Shown here: positions 43,344-51,291 of the stretch, piece after piece
How the letters are laid out: each line of letters starts with the position of its first letter
Numbering within the stretch: the first letter of the stretch is position 1
Assembly: GCA_944383785.1 (NCBI GenBank)
Contig: CALWQV010000004.1
Location: 1-64,000 of the forward strand
Length of the DNA stretch: 64,000 bases
Source: an uncultured Enterocloster sp.
Lineage (GTDB): Bacteria > Bacillota > Clostridia > Lachnospirales > Lachnospiraceae
Direction: 5' to 3'
Position numbers and translations under genes: made by a program
The notes under the pieces: model-generated
Seen by the model: only the letters and a program-made list of their open reading frames with translations
Databases searched by the model: none
What the model was told of the DNA's origin: nothing

Positions 43344-44366
43344 GTGAAACGAAATTATAAAAACCCTAAAGATACGATATGTCAATGTTTTTTAAAGCTC
43401 CCAATAGTAGAAAATTGCCGTCCTTACTCTGAAGGTCAAAGTGATTGTGATTTGATGATCCGATTTAAGGCTGGAAAAGAGAAAAGAATTAGGGTAGAAA
43501 TTTTAGAACACGCATATCCAAAACATGTGTCGATTGCGCTTGAACGTTTTCGTCAGTATCCGTCGGAGGCATATAATTTGATTTTTGCTCCATTTATATC
43601 AGAGGAAGCTGCGCAGCTGTGCCGGCAGAAGCAGGTCGGTTATATAGATGAAGCGGGCAATATGGAAATTATGTTTGACACAACCTATATTTGTATCAAA
43701 GGAAATCCCAATAGAGCTCCAGAATCGCGCCGAACCGGCGGTTTGTTTCGCACCTCTGCTACTACATCGGCGCTTGTTTTGCGAAAACTATTGGAGGATA
43801 CAAACCGGGCGTGGAAATTAAAGTATTTGTCTCAGGAGGTTGGGTGCAGCATTGGCCTGGTATCAAGAGTAAAAAATACTTTGTGCGATCAAATGTGGGC
43901 AGAAATGACAGAGGAAGGTTTAAAGATTACGGATTCCGAAGGATTGCTTAAGGCGTGGAGCAGGGAATACCAACTACAGCCAGGAATTTCTTGCTATACA
44001 TTGGATTCGATTCCTGCTTTTGAAAAGAGGTTAAGTGAATTAGAAGATAAATATGGAATTCGGAGCTATCTTACAGGGTTTGCAGGTGGTGTAAGATACG
44101 CGCCGGTTGTCCGTTACAATAAAATTCATGTGATGATAGAGGCTGAGGATTTTGAAAAATTTATACAGTATAGTGGTTGTAAAAGAGTTGATTCCGGCGC
44201 AAACGTTATCATCTTAGAGGCAAGCAAGGATAAAACGGCGGATGCGCGGATCCGAAATGATAATACAATCGTCTCGCCAGTACAGGCTTATCTGGATTGC
44301 ATGCAATTAAAGGGAAGAGGGGAAGAATTGGCGGAGGCTATTTATAGTAAGGAGATTAGGAAATGA
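43344..44366 (+). CDS. AbiEi-like antitoxin/regulator (type IV toxin-antitoxin)
   Basis: The 340-residue protein precedes and overlaps by 4 bases a nucleotidyltransferase of the AbiEii type. A central winged-helix segment (RTSATTSALVLRKLLEDTNR, AWKLKYLSQEVGCSIGLVSRV) is visible near residues 130-175; the N-terminal 100 residues have a restriction-enzyme-like strand-helix pattern. I chose GTG 43344 because AAGGTGA lies 7 bases upstream. An ATG at 43323 would start almost at the transcription start and inside the palindrome. The role as antitoxin and repressor is inferred from order, overlap and operator. Sequence identity to classical AbiEi is not obvious. Confidence 0.7.
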   Translation: MKRNYKNPKDTICQCFLKLPIVENCRPYSEGQSDCDLMIRFKAGKEKRIRVEILEHAYPKHVSIALERFRQYPSEAYNLIFAPFISEEAAQLCRQKQVGYIDEAGNMEIMFDTTYICIKGNPNRAPESRRTGGLFRTSATTSALVLRKLLEDTNRAWKLKYLSQEVGCSIGLVSRVKNTLCDQMWAEMTEEGLKITDSEGLLKAWSREYQLQPGISCYTLDSIPAFEKRLSELEDKYGIRSYLTGFAGGVRYAPVVRYNKIHVMIEAEDFEKFIQYSGCKRVDSGANVIILEASKDKTADARIRNDNTIVSPVQAYLDCMQLKGRGEELAEAIYSKEIRK

Positions 44367-45205
44367 TCCGCGATGAAGATTTAAAAAACAGTTTGGACTA
44401 TTCAGAAGGACAAAAAGAAGCGGCATATCGAGTATTAGTAGAGTTGATTAACCTATTTACGGAATATCGCGATGATATTAGAATTGTAGGCGGTTGGGTT
44501 CCCGAATTGATGTTTCCGGGAGAAGGGCACATTGGAAGCGTGGATGTAGACGTTTTGATTAATCATCTTACCCTAAAGGATGCGGGATACCAAACAATGG
44601 CTAAAATCCTGCTGAGGAATGGATATCAAGAGCATACTGAAAAATACTTTTCATTTGTAAAGACAGTAAAAATAAACGGTATTTTATATGATGTAGACGT
44701 GGATATTCTTGCGGGAATGTATGGTGGAACTCAGTTGAAAAAACGAAGCCAGCATGTACAGGGAATCAAGGCCTTAAAGGCAACAGGAGGAAATTTCGCT
44801 TTTGATTTCGCACCGCAGAAAATTCGCATTGAAGCAAAAAGACCAGACGGAGCAATGGATGTTGCAAATGTTAATGTAATTGCGGTAGTACCGTACCTTG
44901 TAATGAAAACAGCGGCTATGGGAAGAGGAAAAGCAAAGGATGCCTATGATATATACTTTTTGTTGAAACATTATCATGGCGGGGTGATGGAATTGGCAAA
45001 AGAATTTTCGGGTTGCAGCCATTTATCACTTGTCAAGGAAATGCTCAGCAAATTGGAAGATAAATTTGCCTCTGAATATCATGCCGGGCCAACAGACGTT
45101 GTGATCTTTGAGGATATATTGGATGAAGAGGAGGCAGACATGCTGCGGCGAGATGCATTTGAGCAAGTACAGGCATTAATCAAAAATATCAAGCTTTTCA
45201 CATAG
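44363..45205 (+). CDS. AbiEii-like nucleotidyltransferase toxin
   Basis: The 280-residue protein has a polymerase-beta-like nucleotidyltransferase core: IRIVGGWVPELMF (GG motif, residues about 41-52), HIGSVDVDVLI (the D-x-D metal pair, about 58-66) and DVDVDILAGM with the third acidic residue. TAAMGRGKAKDAYDIYFLLKHY (about 190-210) is the K-x-x-D..D-I..L motif typical of AbiEii proteins. It starts with an ATGA overlap with the regulator gene. As in the AbiE type IV system, the enzyme would modify a cellular RNA or protein when unchecked. The substrate is unknown. Confidence 0.8.
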   Translation: MIRDEDLKNSLDYSEGQKEAAYRVLVELINLFTEYRDDIRIVGGWVPELMFPGEGHIGSVDVDVLINHLTLKDAGYQTMAKILLRNGYQEHTEKYFSFVKTVKINGILYDVDVDILAGMYGGTQLKKRSQHVQGIKALKATGGNFAFDFAPQKIRIEAKRPDGAMDVANVNVIAVVPYLVMKTAAMGRGKAKDAYDIYFLLKHYHGGVMELAKEFSGCSHLSLVKEMLSKLEDKFASEYHAGPTDVVIFEDILDEEEADMLRRDAFEQVQALIKNIKLFT

Positions 45206-45223
45206 TAGTCTATGTGTTATACT
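45195..45223 (+). promoter_or_regulatory. Inverted repeat inside a candidate promoter of locus III
   Basis: CACATAG (45199-45205) and CTATGTG (45210-45216) are perfect 7-bp arms with the loop TAGT. They span the spacer between TTTTCA (45195-45200) and TATACT (45218-45223), a weak -35/-10 pair with 17-bp spacing. The left arm contains the stop codon of the AbiEii-like gene. It could be an operator for the TPP enzyme operon or a terminator without a T-run. Confidence 0.4.
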
Positions 45224-45264
45224 GTGTACCAAGCAAACATAAACCACCACAAGGAGAAGCGATT

Positions 45265-47277
45265 ATGAAAATAAGACTGGCAGACTATATTGCGGACCGC
45301 CTGACAGGAGAGGGGATCCGCCAGGTATTTACGGTAACCGGCGGCGGGGCTATGCATTTAAACGACGCCCTGGGACATAAGGAAGGGCTGCACTGCATCT
45401 ACAACCATCACGAGCAGGCCAGCGCCATTGCGGCGGAGGCCTACGCAAGGATTCACAACCAGATCGCGGCCCTCTGCGTCACCACCGGCCCCGGTGGGAC
45501 CAACGCCATCACCGGCGTGGTGGGAGGCTGGCTGGATTCCATCCCCATGCTGGTGCTTTCCGGCCAGGTGCGCTACGACACCACGGCCCGTTGGTCCGGT
45601 GTGGGCATTCGGGCTATGGGGGATCAGGAGTTTGATATCTGCCAATCCATTGCCTGCATGACCAAATACTGCGAGATGGTTATTGATCCCATGCGGATCC
45701 GCTTCTGCCTGGAGAAGGCCCTGTATCTGGCAAAGTCTGGGCGTCCCGGCCCTTGCTGGCTGGACATCCCCTTAAACGTCCAGTCGGCTGTGATCGAGAC
45801 GGAGGAGCTTGTAGGCTTTGACCCGGAGGATTACGAGGCCGGAGGCACGGGCTGGAAAATGGATGGAGAGCGCTGGGAACACGGCATCCCGGAGGATCAG
45901 GCCGGAGCCGGAGAAAAGCGCCAGGTACTGCCAAAGCCAGTAAGTGAAGAGACGGCGCGTGAGATCATCCGTCGGGTGCGTAAAGCCCGCCGTCCGGTGA
46001 TCAACGCCGGAAACGGCATCCGCATCGCCGGAGCCCACGACATCTTTCTGCGGGTGGCCCGTAAGTTTGGAGTCCCGGTGATTACTGGCTGGGACAGCGA
46101 GGACTGCATGGCCGATGAGGATCCCCTGTACGTGGGACGGGCGGGAAATATGGGGGACCGCCCCGGCAATTTCGCCATCCAGAACAGCGACCTGGTGCTT
46201 TCCATCGGAAGCCGCTTAAGCATCCGCCAGGTGGGTTACAACTATAAGACCTGGGCCAGAGCTGCTTATGTGATTGTCAACGACATTGACGAAGAGGAGT
46301 TAAAGAAGCCTTCCGTTCACAGCGACATGCGGGTTCACGCTGACGCGGCGGATCTTTTGGCGAAGTTGGAGATAGAGCTGGACCGGATTCTTGCCGCAGA
46401 GGGAGAGAGCCTTCCGGACCGTCTTGGCGCTGCCGGCGAAAAGCAGATTTTCGACGGGGGAGAAGGGCTTCCCGGCATGAGCTGGAGTGATACCTGCCGG
46501 ATGTGGAAGGAAAAGTATCCGGTGATCCAGCCGAAGCATTTCGCCCACGGGGACGATGAGCCGGCCAATGTCTACGCCTTGGTGGGTGTTTTGAGTAGCC
46601 GCCTGAAGGAGGGCCAGATTACGGTGGTGGGAAATGGCTCCGCCTGCGTGGTAGGAGGTCATGCCTGGATCGTGAAGCCGGGCCAGCGTTTTATCACCAA
46701 TTCCGCTGTGGCCGCCATGGGCTATGATCTGCCCGCCGCCATCGGGGCCTGGGCCGCTTCCCGGGAGAGCCGCTGCCACAGCCAGGGCTGTGTGCCGGAA
46801 GGTGAGGATTTGATCCTGCTTACCGGCGACGGCAGCATCCAGATGAACCTCCAGGAGCTTCAGACCATCATCCACCACCGGATGAATATTAAGATTTTCC
46901 TCATTAACAACGGCGGCTACCATTCCATTCGCCAGACCCAGAAGAATTTCTTCGGGGAGCCCCTGGTGGGAATCGGCGTGGACAGCCGGGACTTGAGCTT
47001 CCCGGATATGGGAAAGCTGGCCGCCGCCTACGGCTATCCCTATATCGCCGCCTACCACAACAGCCAGCTGGAGGAAGCTGTCCGGAAGGCGCTGGCCATG
47101 GAGGGGCCGGTGATCTGCGAGGCTTTTGTCAGCATGGACCAGAATTTTGAGCCCAAATCCTCGGCCAAGCGCCTGCCCGATGGGACCATGGTGTCCCCGC
47201 CCTTGGAGGATCTGTCTCCCTTCCTGCCGGAGGAAGAGATGGATGCCAATATGATCATCCCACGGATTCGGGAGTAG
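45265..47277 (+). CDS. Thiamine-diphosphate enzyme, acetolactate-synthase-like
   Basis: The 670-residue protein has the three-domain fold of acetohydroxyacid synthase-like TPP enzymes. Landmarks: VTGGGAMHLNDALG, the catalytic-Glu region YNHHEQASAIAAEAYAR (about 43-60), TTGPGGTNAITGVVGGWLDS, and the TPP-binding motif LLTGDGSIQMNLQELQTI ending in NN. It is longer than usual (550-600 residues), with insertions near 190-225 and 380-430. GGAG precedes the ATG at 45265. Heading a nucleotide-sugar operon, it resembles YerE-type enzymes that attach a two-carbon branch from pyruvate to a keto-sugar more than a branched-chain amino acid enzyme. No small regulatory subunit is encoded. Confidence 0.82.
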   Translation: MKIRLADYIADRLTGEGIRQVFTVTGGGAMHLNDALGHKEGLHCIYNHHEQASAIAAEAYARIHNQIAALCVTTGPGGTNAITGVVGGWLDSIPMLVLSGQVRYDTTARWSGVGIRAMGDQEFDICQSIACMTKYCEMVIDPMRIRFCLEKALYLAKSGRPGPCWLDIPLNVQSAVIETEELVGFDPEDYEAGGTGWKMDGERWEHGIPEDQAGAGEKRQVLPKPVSEETAREIIRRVRKARRPVINAGNGIRIAGAHDIFLRVARKFGVPVITGWDSEDCMADEDPLYVGRAGNMGDRPGNFAIQNSDLVLSIGSRLSIRQVGYNYKTWARAAYVIVNDIDEEELKKPSVHSDMRVHADAADLLAKLEIELDRILAAEGESLPDRLGAAGEKQIFDGGEGLPGMSWSDTCRMWKEKYPVIQPKHFAHGDDEPANVYALVGVLSSRLKEGQITVVGNGSACVVGGHAWIVKPGQRFITNSAVAAMGYDLPAAIGAWAASRESRCHSQGCVPEGEDLILLTGDGSIQMNLQELQTIIHHRMNIKIFLINNGGYHSIRQTQKNFFGEPLVGIGVDSRDLSFPDMGKLAAAYGYPYIAAYHNSQLEEAVRKALAMEGPVICEAFVSMDQNFEPKSSAKRLPDGTMVSPPLEDLSPFLPEEEMDANMIIPRIRE

Positions 47278-47298
47278 AAAGATGCCGGGAGGACTAAG

Positions 47299-48255
47299 AT
47301 GAACGTATTTGTAACCGGGGCTACCAGCTTTATCGGAAGGGCCTCCGTAGATCAGCTTTTGGAAGCGGGCTGTCAGGTGACAGCTGTGGTCCGCCCCGGC
47401 TCTCCGGGGCGAAGGGCTCTGGAAGAGATGGAAGGGGTGGAGGTTGTCTCCTTAAATTTGTCGGAGATTTCCGCCCTTCCGGGGCTCCTTGGCCGTGAGG
47501 GCAAACTGGGGCAGATGGGAGAGTGCGCCTGGCTTCACCTGGGCTGGGAAGGGGCCGGCAGCGACAACCGCAGGAATCCGGAGCTTCAGAGGAAAAATAT
47601 CGGCTATGCCCTTGACTCTCTGGAGACAGCGGCCCGTTTGGGCTGCGGACGATTCCTGTTTTCTGGCTCCCAGGCGGAGTACGGAATCTGCGAAGGGGTG
47701 ATGAGGGAGGACATGGAGTGCCGTCCAGTATCTCAGTATGGGAAGATGAAGACAGAGGTTCTGAAAAATGCCTCCCTTAGGGCCGCCGAGCTTGGGGTAG
47801 CTTATCTCCACACCCGGATTTTCAGTGTCTACGGCCCCGGAGATCATCCCTGGTCTTTGGTGGAAACCTGCCTGGACAAGTTTTTGGCGGGAGAGTCGAT
47901 GGAGCTGGGGCCCTGTACCCAGATATGGAATTTTCTCTATGTGGAGGATGCGGCCCGGGCCTTGGTGCAACTTTTGCTTGGCAAAGGGCCGGCAGGTGTG
48001 TATAATGTGGCGGGGGAGGACACGCGCCCCTTACGATCTTATATAGAAGAGATCTACGAGCTGTGCGGCAGGAAGGGATCCTATGTCTACGGCACCCGGC
48101 CGCCCAATGCCGAGGGAACCGTATCCCTAAGGCCGGATATTACCCGGCTGAAGGAGGCGGCTCACTTTTGCCCTCAGGTCAGCTTCCATGAGGGGATCGG
48201 CAGGATGATCCGCCTGCGGGAAGAAAAAAGAAGCGAAGGAGAAGATCAATCATGA
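47299..48255 (+). CDS. NAD-dependent epimerase/reductase (extended SDR)
   Basis: The 318-residue protein starts with the nucleotide-binding VTGATSFIGRASVDQLL and has HLGWEGAG, FLFSGSQAEYG, the QYGKMKTEV catalytic Tyr-x-x-x-Lys and HTRIFSVYGPGDHPWSL. It resembles CDP-sugar and dTDP-4-keto-sugar epimerases or reductases. It is clearly paralogous to 49418-50335. It overlaps the methyltransferase gene by 4 bases. It probably modifies the same nucleotide sugar as the TPP enzyme. Confidence 0.82.
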   Translation: MNVFVTGATSFIGRASVDQLLEAGCQVTAVVRPGSPGRRALEEMEGVEVVSLNLSEISALPGLLGREGKLGQMGECAWLHLGWEGAGSDNRRNPELQRKNIGYALDSLETAARLGCGRFLFSGSQAEYGICEGVMREDMECRPVSQYGKMKTEVLKNASLRAAELGVAYLHTRIFSVYGPGDHPWSLVETCLDKFLAGESMELGPCTQIWNFLYVEDAARALVQLLLGKGPAGVYNVAGEDTRPLRSYIEEIYELCGRKGSYVYGTRPPNAEGTVSLRPDITRLKEAAHFCPQVSFHEGIGRMIRLREEKRSEGEDQS

Positions 48256-49400
48256 AGCGCTGCATTGCCTGCGGGGCCCCGCTGTGGGACACCCCGCTTC
48301 TTACATTAGACCATATGCCGGCCGCAGCCCAGCACATACCGGCAGCAGATCAGGTAAAGGAGGATCAGGGCCTTACCCTGAACCTGTGCCAGTGTACCGG
48401 CTGCGGCCTGGTGCAGTTTGACTGCCAGCCGGTGTCTTACTACCGGGACGTGATCCGGGCGGGGGGATACTCCACCACCATGGTGGAGCTGCGCCGCTAT
48501 CAGTACCGCCATCTGATCGAGTCTTATCATCTGGAGGGGAAGAAATTCCTGGAGGTAGGCTGCGGACAGGGCGAGTTTTTGAAGGTGCTGACGGAGTTTC
48601 CGGTGGAAGCCCACGGGGTGGAGCACGACGCCCGCCTGGTTGAGCTGGCAAGAGCCCAGGGCCTTTCGGTGGAGCAGGGCTTTACGGAGACGGAGGAAAC
48701 TGTTTTTGCAGGCGGCCCTTACGATGTATTTCTTTCCTTTAACTTCCTGGAGCACCAGCCCCGCCCAGGCGTTATGCTCCAGTCCATTTACCGCAATCTG
48801 AGCGCAGAGGGCATAGGGCTGGTGACAGTGCCGAGCTTTGAGTATATTATGGAGCACAACGGCTACTATGAGCTGATCCGGGATCATATCGCCTACTATA
48901 CCTTTGACACCCTGGCTTCCCTTTTGGAGCGCAACGGCTTTATGGTGCTGGAGTGCGAGATGGTGAACCGGGACACATTATCCTTTGTGGTAAAGAAACG
49001 CCCCTTAACTGACGTTTCCAATCTCAAGGCCGGATTTGAGGGCTTAAAGCAGGAGATGGAGACCTACTTAAAATACCTGTCTGCCTGGAAGAAGACTGCC
49101 GCCATCTGGGGAGCCAGCCACCAGGGCTTTACCCTGGCCGCCACTACCAAGCTGGGCCAGAAGGCCCGCTACATCATCGATTCCGCCCCCTTTAAGCAGG
49201 GACGGTTCGCCCCGGCCTCCCATCTGCCCATCGTTAGCCCGGAGCATTTTCATGAAGAGCCGGTGGACGCCATCGTGATTACGGCTCCCGGCTATACCGA
49301 TGAGATCGCGGGGATCATTGAAGAGAAATTCGGGGGCAAAGTGGAAGTGATGGCTATGCGCTCCAACCATCTGGAGCGGCTGAAGGGCCCGAAGTCCTAG
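48252..49400 (+). CDS. Sugar C-methyltransferase with N-terminal zinc-binding domain
   Basis: The 382-residue protein has the three-part layout of PF08421/PF08484 C-methyltransferases. An N-terminal zinc site comprises CIACGAP and NLCQCTGCGLVQ. The SAM-binding core reads KFLEVGCGQGEFLKVL near residue 97 and YDVFLSFNFLEH. The C-terminal Rossmann-like domain carries AAIWGASHQGFTLAA. Family members such as TylC3 methylate a carbon of a keto-deoxysugar bound to dTDP or CDP. Overlapping ends with both epimerase-side genes indicate a single pathway. A second branching chemistry next to the TPP enzyme is notable. Confidence 0.87.
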   Translation: MKRCIACGAPLWDTPLLTLDHMPAAAQHIPAADQVKEDQGLTLNLCQCTGCGLVQFDCQPVSYYRDVIRAGGYSTTMVELRRYQYRHLIESYHLEGKKFLEVGCGQGEFLKVLTEFPVEAHGVEHDARLVELARAQGLSVEQGFTETEETVFAGGPYDVFLSFNFLEHQPRPGVMLQSIYRNLSAEGIGLVTVPSFEYIMEHNGYYELIRDHIAYYTFDTLASLLERNGFMVLECEMVNRDTLSFVVKKRPLTDVSNLKAGFEGLKQEMETYLKYLSAWKKTAAIWGASHQGFTLAATTKLGQKARYIIDSAPFKQGRFAPASHLPIVSPEHFHEEPVDAIVITAPGYTDEIAGIIEEKFGGKVEVMAMRSNHLERLKGPKS

Positions 49401-49417
49401 CTAAAGGAGAAACGTCT

Positions 49418-50335
49418 ATGGAACGAATTGTGATCACCGGGGCTACTGGTTTTCTGGGCCGGAACCTGGCGGCTCTGTTTTTGGAAAAGGGCTATGAGGT
49501 TTTTGCGGTGGTGCGTCCCCAGTCCCCCAATCTGGGGCTGCTGCCAACCCATCCGAATTTTCATCTGATCCAGGCTCCCTTAGAGCAGACCAGCCAGTGG
49601 GAGAGCCGGATTGGCCGCGCCCACGGCTTTTTCCACTTCGCCTGGGCAGGGGTGAACCGGCAGGAGATCGACTCTCCCCAGGTCCAGGCCCGCAACGTGG
49701 CTATGTCCTTAGAATGCCTGGGAGCGGCTTTCCGTCTGGGCTGCGGCATTTTTATGGACGCCGGCTCCCGGGTGGAGTATGGCACGCCGAATGCTCCTTT
49801 CCGGGAGGACATGGACTGCGCTCCGGTGAATGAATACGGAAGGGCCAAGTGGGAATTTTATCGGAAGGCCGCAGCTTTAAGCGGACAGCTGGGAATCCGC
49901 TTTTTCCATCTGCGTTTTTTTAGTGTCTACGGCCCGGGGGATCATCCCTGGTCCATTATCTCCACCCTGTGCCGCGATCTGCCTCTGGGAAAGACGGTAT
50001 CTTTAAGCGCCTGCCGCCATCTTTGGAATTTTATGTATATTCAGGATGCGGCGGAGGCAGTATATGCATTATACCGCCATGGAAATGAGAACCCCTCCGC
50101 CATTGTCAATGTGGCGGGAGGCGACACCCGCCCCCTGCGGTCCTTTGTGGAGGAAATCTACGAGATTGCTGGAAGGCGGGGGACTCTGGAATACGGAACC
50201 TTTGTCCAGGCAAAGGAAGGAGCCCCGGACATCTGCCCTGATATTTCACGGCTTTTGGCCTTTACCAGGGGGGACTGGAAGGAGCGTTATGCCTTCCGCC
50301 AGGGCATAGAAGAAACCATAAGGAGTACGGAATGA
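49418..50335 (+). CDS. NAD-dependent epimerase/reductase (paralogue)
   Basis: The 305-residue protein has VITGATGFLGRNLAALF, HFAWAGVNRQE, FMDAGSRVEYG, EYGRAKWEFYRKA (Tyr-x-x-x-Lys) and FFSVYGPGDHPWSI. It is similar throughout to 47299-48255, sharing the GDHPWS and AGGDTRPLRSFVEEIYE segments. AAGGAG precedes the ATG; the end overlaps the next gene by 4 bases (ATGA). Two related enzymes flanking the methyltransferase may catalyse consecutive epimerisation and reduction steps. Confidence 0.83.
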   Translation: MERIVITGATGFLGRNLAALFLEKGYEVFAVVRPQSPNLGLLPTHPNFHLIQAPLEQTSQWESRIGRAHGFFHFAWAGVNRQEIDSPQVQARNVAMSLECLGAAFRLGCGIFMDAGSRVEYGTPNAPFREDMDCAPVNEYGRAKWEFYRKAAALSGQLGIRFFHLRFFSVYGPGDHPWSIISTLCRDLPLGKTVSLSACRHLWNFMYIQDAAEAVYALYRHGNENPSAIVNVAGGDTRPLRSFVEEIYEIAGRRGTLEYGTFVQAKEGAPDICPDISRLLAFTRGDWKERYAFRQGIEETIRSTE

Positions 50336-51291
50336 AAAAGATCAGCATTTTAATTCCCTGTTATAATGAAGAGGAAAATATTGTTCCCATCAGCCAGGCG
50401 GTGATCGAAACCATGGAGCGGGATCTGCCGGAATACGCCTTTGAGCTGGTGTTTATTGACAATGATTCCACGGACAATACCCGCCCTCTGATCCGAAAGC
50501 TGTGCGAAAAGGATAAGCGAGTCAAGGCCATTTTCAATGCTCGGAATTTCGGCCAGTTTAATTCCCCATACTACGGCATGCTCCAGGTAACCGGGGACTG
50601 CGTTGTGGAGATGGTAGCTGATTTCCAGGACCCGGTGGATATGATCCCAAAGTATGTGCGGGAGTGGGAGAAGGGTTACAAGATCGTCATCGGCATCAAG
50701 ACCAGCAGCAAGGAAAATAAGGTGATGTATTGGCTGAGAAGCTGCTACTACAGAACCATCAAGCGCCTTTCCGATGTGGAGCAGATCGAGCATTTTACCG
50801 GCTCCGGCCTCTATGACCGGGAGTTTATCGAGGTGCTGCGAAACTTAAACGACCCCACCCCGTTCCTGCGGGGAATCGTGGCGGAGCTGGGCTATAAGCG
50901 CAAGGAGATTCCCTACGAGCAGCCCAAACGCCGGGCGGGCAAGACCCACAACAATTTTTACCGGCTTTACGACGCCGCTATGCTCAGCGTTACCTCCTAC
51001 ACCAAGGCGGGACTGCGGCTGGCTACCTTTTTCGGCTTTTTCTGTTCCCTGGCCAGCATGTGCGTTGCCTTGGTTTACCTGGTGATGAAGCTGATCTGGT
51101 GGGACCGTTTCCCGGCCGGCATGGCTCCCATGCTCATCGGCATGCTGTTTTTGGGCTCCGTGCAGATCTTTTTTATCGGCCTTTTAGGGGAATATATTAT
51201 GAGCATCAACCAGCGGGTGATGAAGCGGCCTCTGGTGATCGAGGAGGAACGGCTGAATTTTGAGGCCGGGCAGAAAGGCGGGGACCAGTGA
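50332..51291 (+). CDS. GtrB-like glycosyltransferase with two C-terminal membrane helices
   Basis: The 319-residue protein has the GT-A motifs ILIPCYNEEENIVP, VFIDNDSTDNT, RNFGQFNSPYYGM and VEMVADFQDPVDMIP (residues 5-105), then FTGSGLYDREFIEVL and two membrane helices near 235-260 and 268-295. Such proteins load a sugar on undecaprenyl phosphate. The usual DADLQDPP is replaced by VADFQDPV, so the first metal-binding Asp is altered while the second remains. No YfhO partner is encoded in locus III. The stop overlaps the next ATG. Confidence 0.85.
   Translation: MKKISILIPCYNEEENIVPISQAVIETMERDLPEYAFELVFIDNDSTDNTRPLIRKLCEKDKRVKAIFNARNFGQFNSPYYGMLQVTGDCVVEMVADFQDPVDMIPKYVREWEKGYKIVIGIKTSSKENKVMYWLRSCYYRTIKRLSDVEQIEHFTGSGLYDREFIEVLRNLNDPTPFLRGIVAELGYKRKEIPYEQPKRRAGKTHNNFYRLYDAAMLSVTSYTKAGLRLATFFGFFCSLASMCVALVYLVMKLIWWDRFPAGMAPMLIGMLFLGSVQIFFIGLLGEYIMSINQRVMKRPLVIEEERLNFEAGQKGGDQ

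Noticed and set aside
45265..47277. Biosynthetic acetolactate synthase (IlvB) for branched-chain amino acids
   Set aside because: Extra length, no adjacent small subunit or ilv genes, and operon overlap with sugar enzymes favour a nucleotide-sugar role, although this is not proven.
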